Below the pieces are notes generated by a model, which was not told the origin of the DNA, made no database searches, and was given only the letters and a program-made list of their open reading frames with translations. A stretch of DNA of 45,091 bases, taken from assembly GCF_000250735.1 (NCBI RefSeq), contig NZ_AHZV01000168.1, positions 1 to 45,091 on the forward strand. The letters run 5' to 3'. The translations under genes and the position numbers were made by a program. Source of the DNA: Anaerophaga thermohalophila str. Valhall. GTDB lineage: Bacteria; Bacteroidota; Bacteroidia; Bacteroidales; Marinilabiliaceae. Each line of letters opens with the position of its first letter. Positions within the stretch are counted from its first letter, which is position 1. Below, piece by piece: positions 43,601-45,091 of the stretch.

Positions 43601-44684
43601 TTACTCCACAAACAGCAGTCTTCCCAATATCATTGAAAAGATATCCACATTGACGGAAAATTCGAGAAACGGGCTTTTACCGGCCGATTTTTGTATGTCC
43701 ACACCGTTGTTGTAAGGTTCGAATGTGAGAATTTTGTTAAGCCGGATGTTTTTATTGCCCCTGCTTCCCATGAAAATAATCCGGCGATCGGTTAAATAAA
43801 TCAATCCGGAATCAAGACGTTGCCAAACATCTTCCGTGGTGCGGTTCACACCCATGCTGCCCGCTTTGTAATAGATGCCTTTGGCAAGCCTGATTCGTGC
43901 AGTGGGGCCACCATAGTTAATGCGACGCGTCACCTGATTGTGTTCAACCCAATCGGCAGCCGTTTTGAAGTGTAATTTTTCCCCTTTGAAGAGGTTGATG
44001 TCGGGTTTTAATTCGGGAAGGTCGCCATTTTCAATTTGCCAGTACAGTCGAAATCGTTCCAGGGCTTTTTGTGAGTTATCGTCAAAGCTGAGTTCAATAC
44101 CAAGGCTTTTTGCTATTTCATTCATTTCTTTTTCTTCGTCGGGTGACAACCGTTCATCCGAGACAGCATCTTCAATAAATTTCTGAAGATTGGCTTTGGC
44201 CCGTCCTGCATAAAGCTGTTTGGCAACTGCTTCGTCAATCATCAGGTTCTTTCGAAGTTGTTCGAGTCTCTCTTTCTCTGCTTTTGAAACCCTGTTGTCT
44301 TGCAGGGCTTCATCGATATGTTCGCCATATCTTCTTTGTGTTTCCTCTTTAAGGATTTTTTCAACCTCCTGTTGTTTAAAGAAAAAGAAGATCTCTCAGA
44401 TGGTTCAGTTGCATGGCTTCTTCGTTGCTAATGTTATCATCGTTAATTACATGTCGAACCAGCTTGCGAAACATATCTTTACGTTCTTCTGTAAATTGTT
44501 TTTCGAGGTTGATTTTATAGCCATCTGCTATGCCGATAATCTGATCGGTTTCGATATCGCTGATGTTTTCAGCCTTCGCCAGGAGATTGTTGACTTCGAT
44601 AATAACATTCTCTTTTGACTGAAGATTGAAAAGATGTTGAAAAAAATTAGGTTGTTTTGCGGGGATTGGTCTGAAAGGCATCAT
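43601..44684 (-). pseudogene. Frameshifted gene for a TerB-like/bacterial PH-domain-like protein
   Basis: One continuous protein of about 360 residues is recovered if the frame shifts at about 44376-44385. The 5' part (44684-44376) encodes helices with FNLQSKENVIIEVNNLLAKA and ends LRDLLFL-stop. The +1 frame continues FKQQEVEKILKEETQRRYGE into MIDEAVAKQLYAGRAKANLQ and on to 43601. Repeated acidic helical segments (DDNISNEEAMQL, DERLSPDEEKEMNEIAKSLG) look TerB-like, and the C-terminus (GLIYLTDRRIIFMGSRGNKN) resembles a bacterial PH/GRAM-like domain. At the shift the zero frame reads CTT TAA A, a codon-stop pair prone to +1 slippage. It may be a mutation, a sequencing error or programmed frameshifting. 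Confidence 0.65.
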
Positions 44685-44866
44685 GGTAACAAAATTTTTG
44701 AATTTATTCTTCGGATTTTAAAACAGATACGAATAAGCAGGTTTTTTGTTTCTTTTTGTGAGGTAGTTTGTTATGTAAAAGGGCAATCCAAATGTAAGGG
44801 CAAAAAGGGCATACGATTTTTGTACGAAAAGAAAAAAGAGGGCGTTCCACGTTATGGCATCTGGAT

Positions 44867-44958
44867 AATCCGGAGTAAGCTGCCCCCCCTAATCCGGCAA
44901 AAAAATCCGCCATTTTTTAAAGACAAAAAGCATGTGATTCCGGCGGATGCTGACCCCC
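44867..44958 (+). repeat. IS21-like terminal direct repeats (suspected)
   Basis: Near-repeats AATCCGGAGTAAGCTGCCCC (44867) and TTCCGGCGGATGCTGACCCC (about 44938) resemble the multiple end repeats of IS21-family elements. Identification is from memory and tentative. Confidence 0.4.
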
Positions 44959-44976
44959 TTCAAGTTAAGAACACGG

Positions 44977-45091
44977 AAATTACCTATTGAAAATTGGTAC
45001 GATATCATTGGTGAAGAGACGATTGCGGATGCTATTTTAGATAGATTAGTCCATACTTCTTATAGAATCGAATTGAGAGGTGAAAGTTTAA
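44977..45091 (+). pseudogene. 3' part of an IS21-family istB-like ATPase gene, running off the window
   Basis: The plus-strand frame reads KLPIENWYDIIGEETIADAI then LDRLVHTSYRIELRGESL, matching the C-terminal end of IstB, the helper ATPase of IS21-type transposons. Everything upstream of KLP is unrelated to IstB, so the 5' portion is missing; the fragment is probably the product of an internal deletion that joined the element's end repeats to the istB tail. Confidence 0.6.

Noticed and set aside
44634-44990. 118-codon plus-strand ORF before the istB fragment
   Set aside because: It overlaps the start of the frameshifted gene, is lysine-rich low-complexity sequence and crosses suspected transposon end repeats; the istB frame is different.

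Overview
The window looks like a chromosomal segment of a Bacteroidota bacterium, probably a marine or anaerobic member of the Bacteroidales/Marinilabiliales group. The signs are Bacteroidota-type promoters (TTTG, about 18-20 bp, then TAnnTTTG) before tRNAs, a secreted protease with a type IX secretion C-terminal signal, a beta-propeller (Reg_prop/Y_Y_Y) sensor kinase, LytTR regulators, a DUF6249 membrane protein beside an ECF sigma factor, and low-to-moderate GC. Genus cannot be decided from sequence alone.

Layout. 0.3-5.6 kb: housekeeping block (PAS protein, fmt, ribBA, LptF/G-type permease, START-like protein). 5.7-7.1 kb: HepT/MntA-type HEPN-nucleotidyltransferase pair among repeats. 7.1-10.9 kb: two half-transporters that form a plausible asymmetric heterodimeric ABC exporter. 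11.1-13.7 kb: plant-type glutamate-cysteine ligase plus a stand-alone ATP-grasp enzyme resembling the C-terminal half of GshF, a likely two-step glutathione (or gamma-glutamylcysteine) module. 13.7-18.3 kb: repeat-rich accessory region with two LytTR regulators and, on the minus strand, a duplicated unit that looks like twin LytTR-controlled small RNA genes. 18.3-31 kb: alpha/beta-hydrolase-like protein, tRNA-Gly and tRNA-Thr, a 1470-residue M6 metalloprotease, a large propeller sensor kinase and MutS2. 31-34.1 kb: ECF sigma factor and membrane partner, divergent DUF6249 gene, and two or three related small transcripts with terminators. 34.3-42.8 kb: cytidylate-kinase-like protein, fructosamine-kinase-like protein, low-molecular-weight phosphatase, small secreted protein, NtrC-type regulator convergent with a hybrid sensor kinase, and a CbpA-like DnaJ protein. 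43-45 kb: tRNA-Met, a frameshifted gene and a remnant of an IS21-type element.

The most striking property is a set of interspersed repeats. Family A (11 near-complete copies of 159-161 bp) is a near-palindromic MITE-like element. It has terminal inverted repeats beginning TGTCTGTCyATAAA and 8-bp direct repeats (consensus CTAnTTAG) at most copies. A pre-insertion (empty) site is visible in another repeat. Its two subfamilies differ by compensatory changes in the inner stem, and several copies lie directly against start or stop codons. Families B (about 135 bp, termini CAATAG...) and C (ending near GATGCTTTTTAGACC) are older repeats, and A is nested in both.

The candidate undescribed system is at 14.1-16.0 kb. 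Two paralogous units (about 14110-14313 and 14583-14788) each carry two 9-bp direct repeats exactly 12 bp apart, exactly 42 bp, a CATCTTTG -7-like box, and a transcript ending in a long hairpin plus U-rich tract. The stem sequences differ but remain paired, and the motif ACATGGTCTTAAAGG is conserved inside. They lie next to a LytTR response regulator gene, and the 9-N12-9 layout is that of LytTR operators. A second small-transcript family lies at 32.8-34.1 kb.
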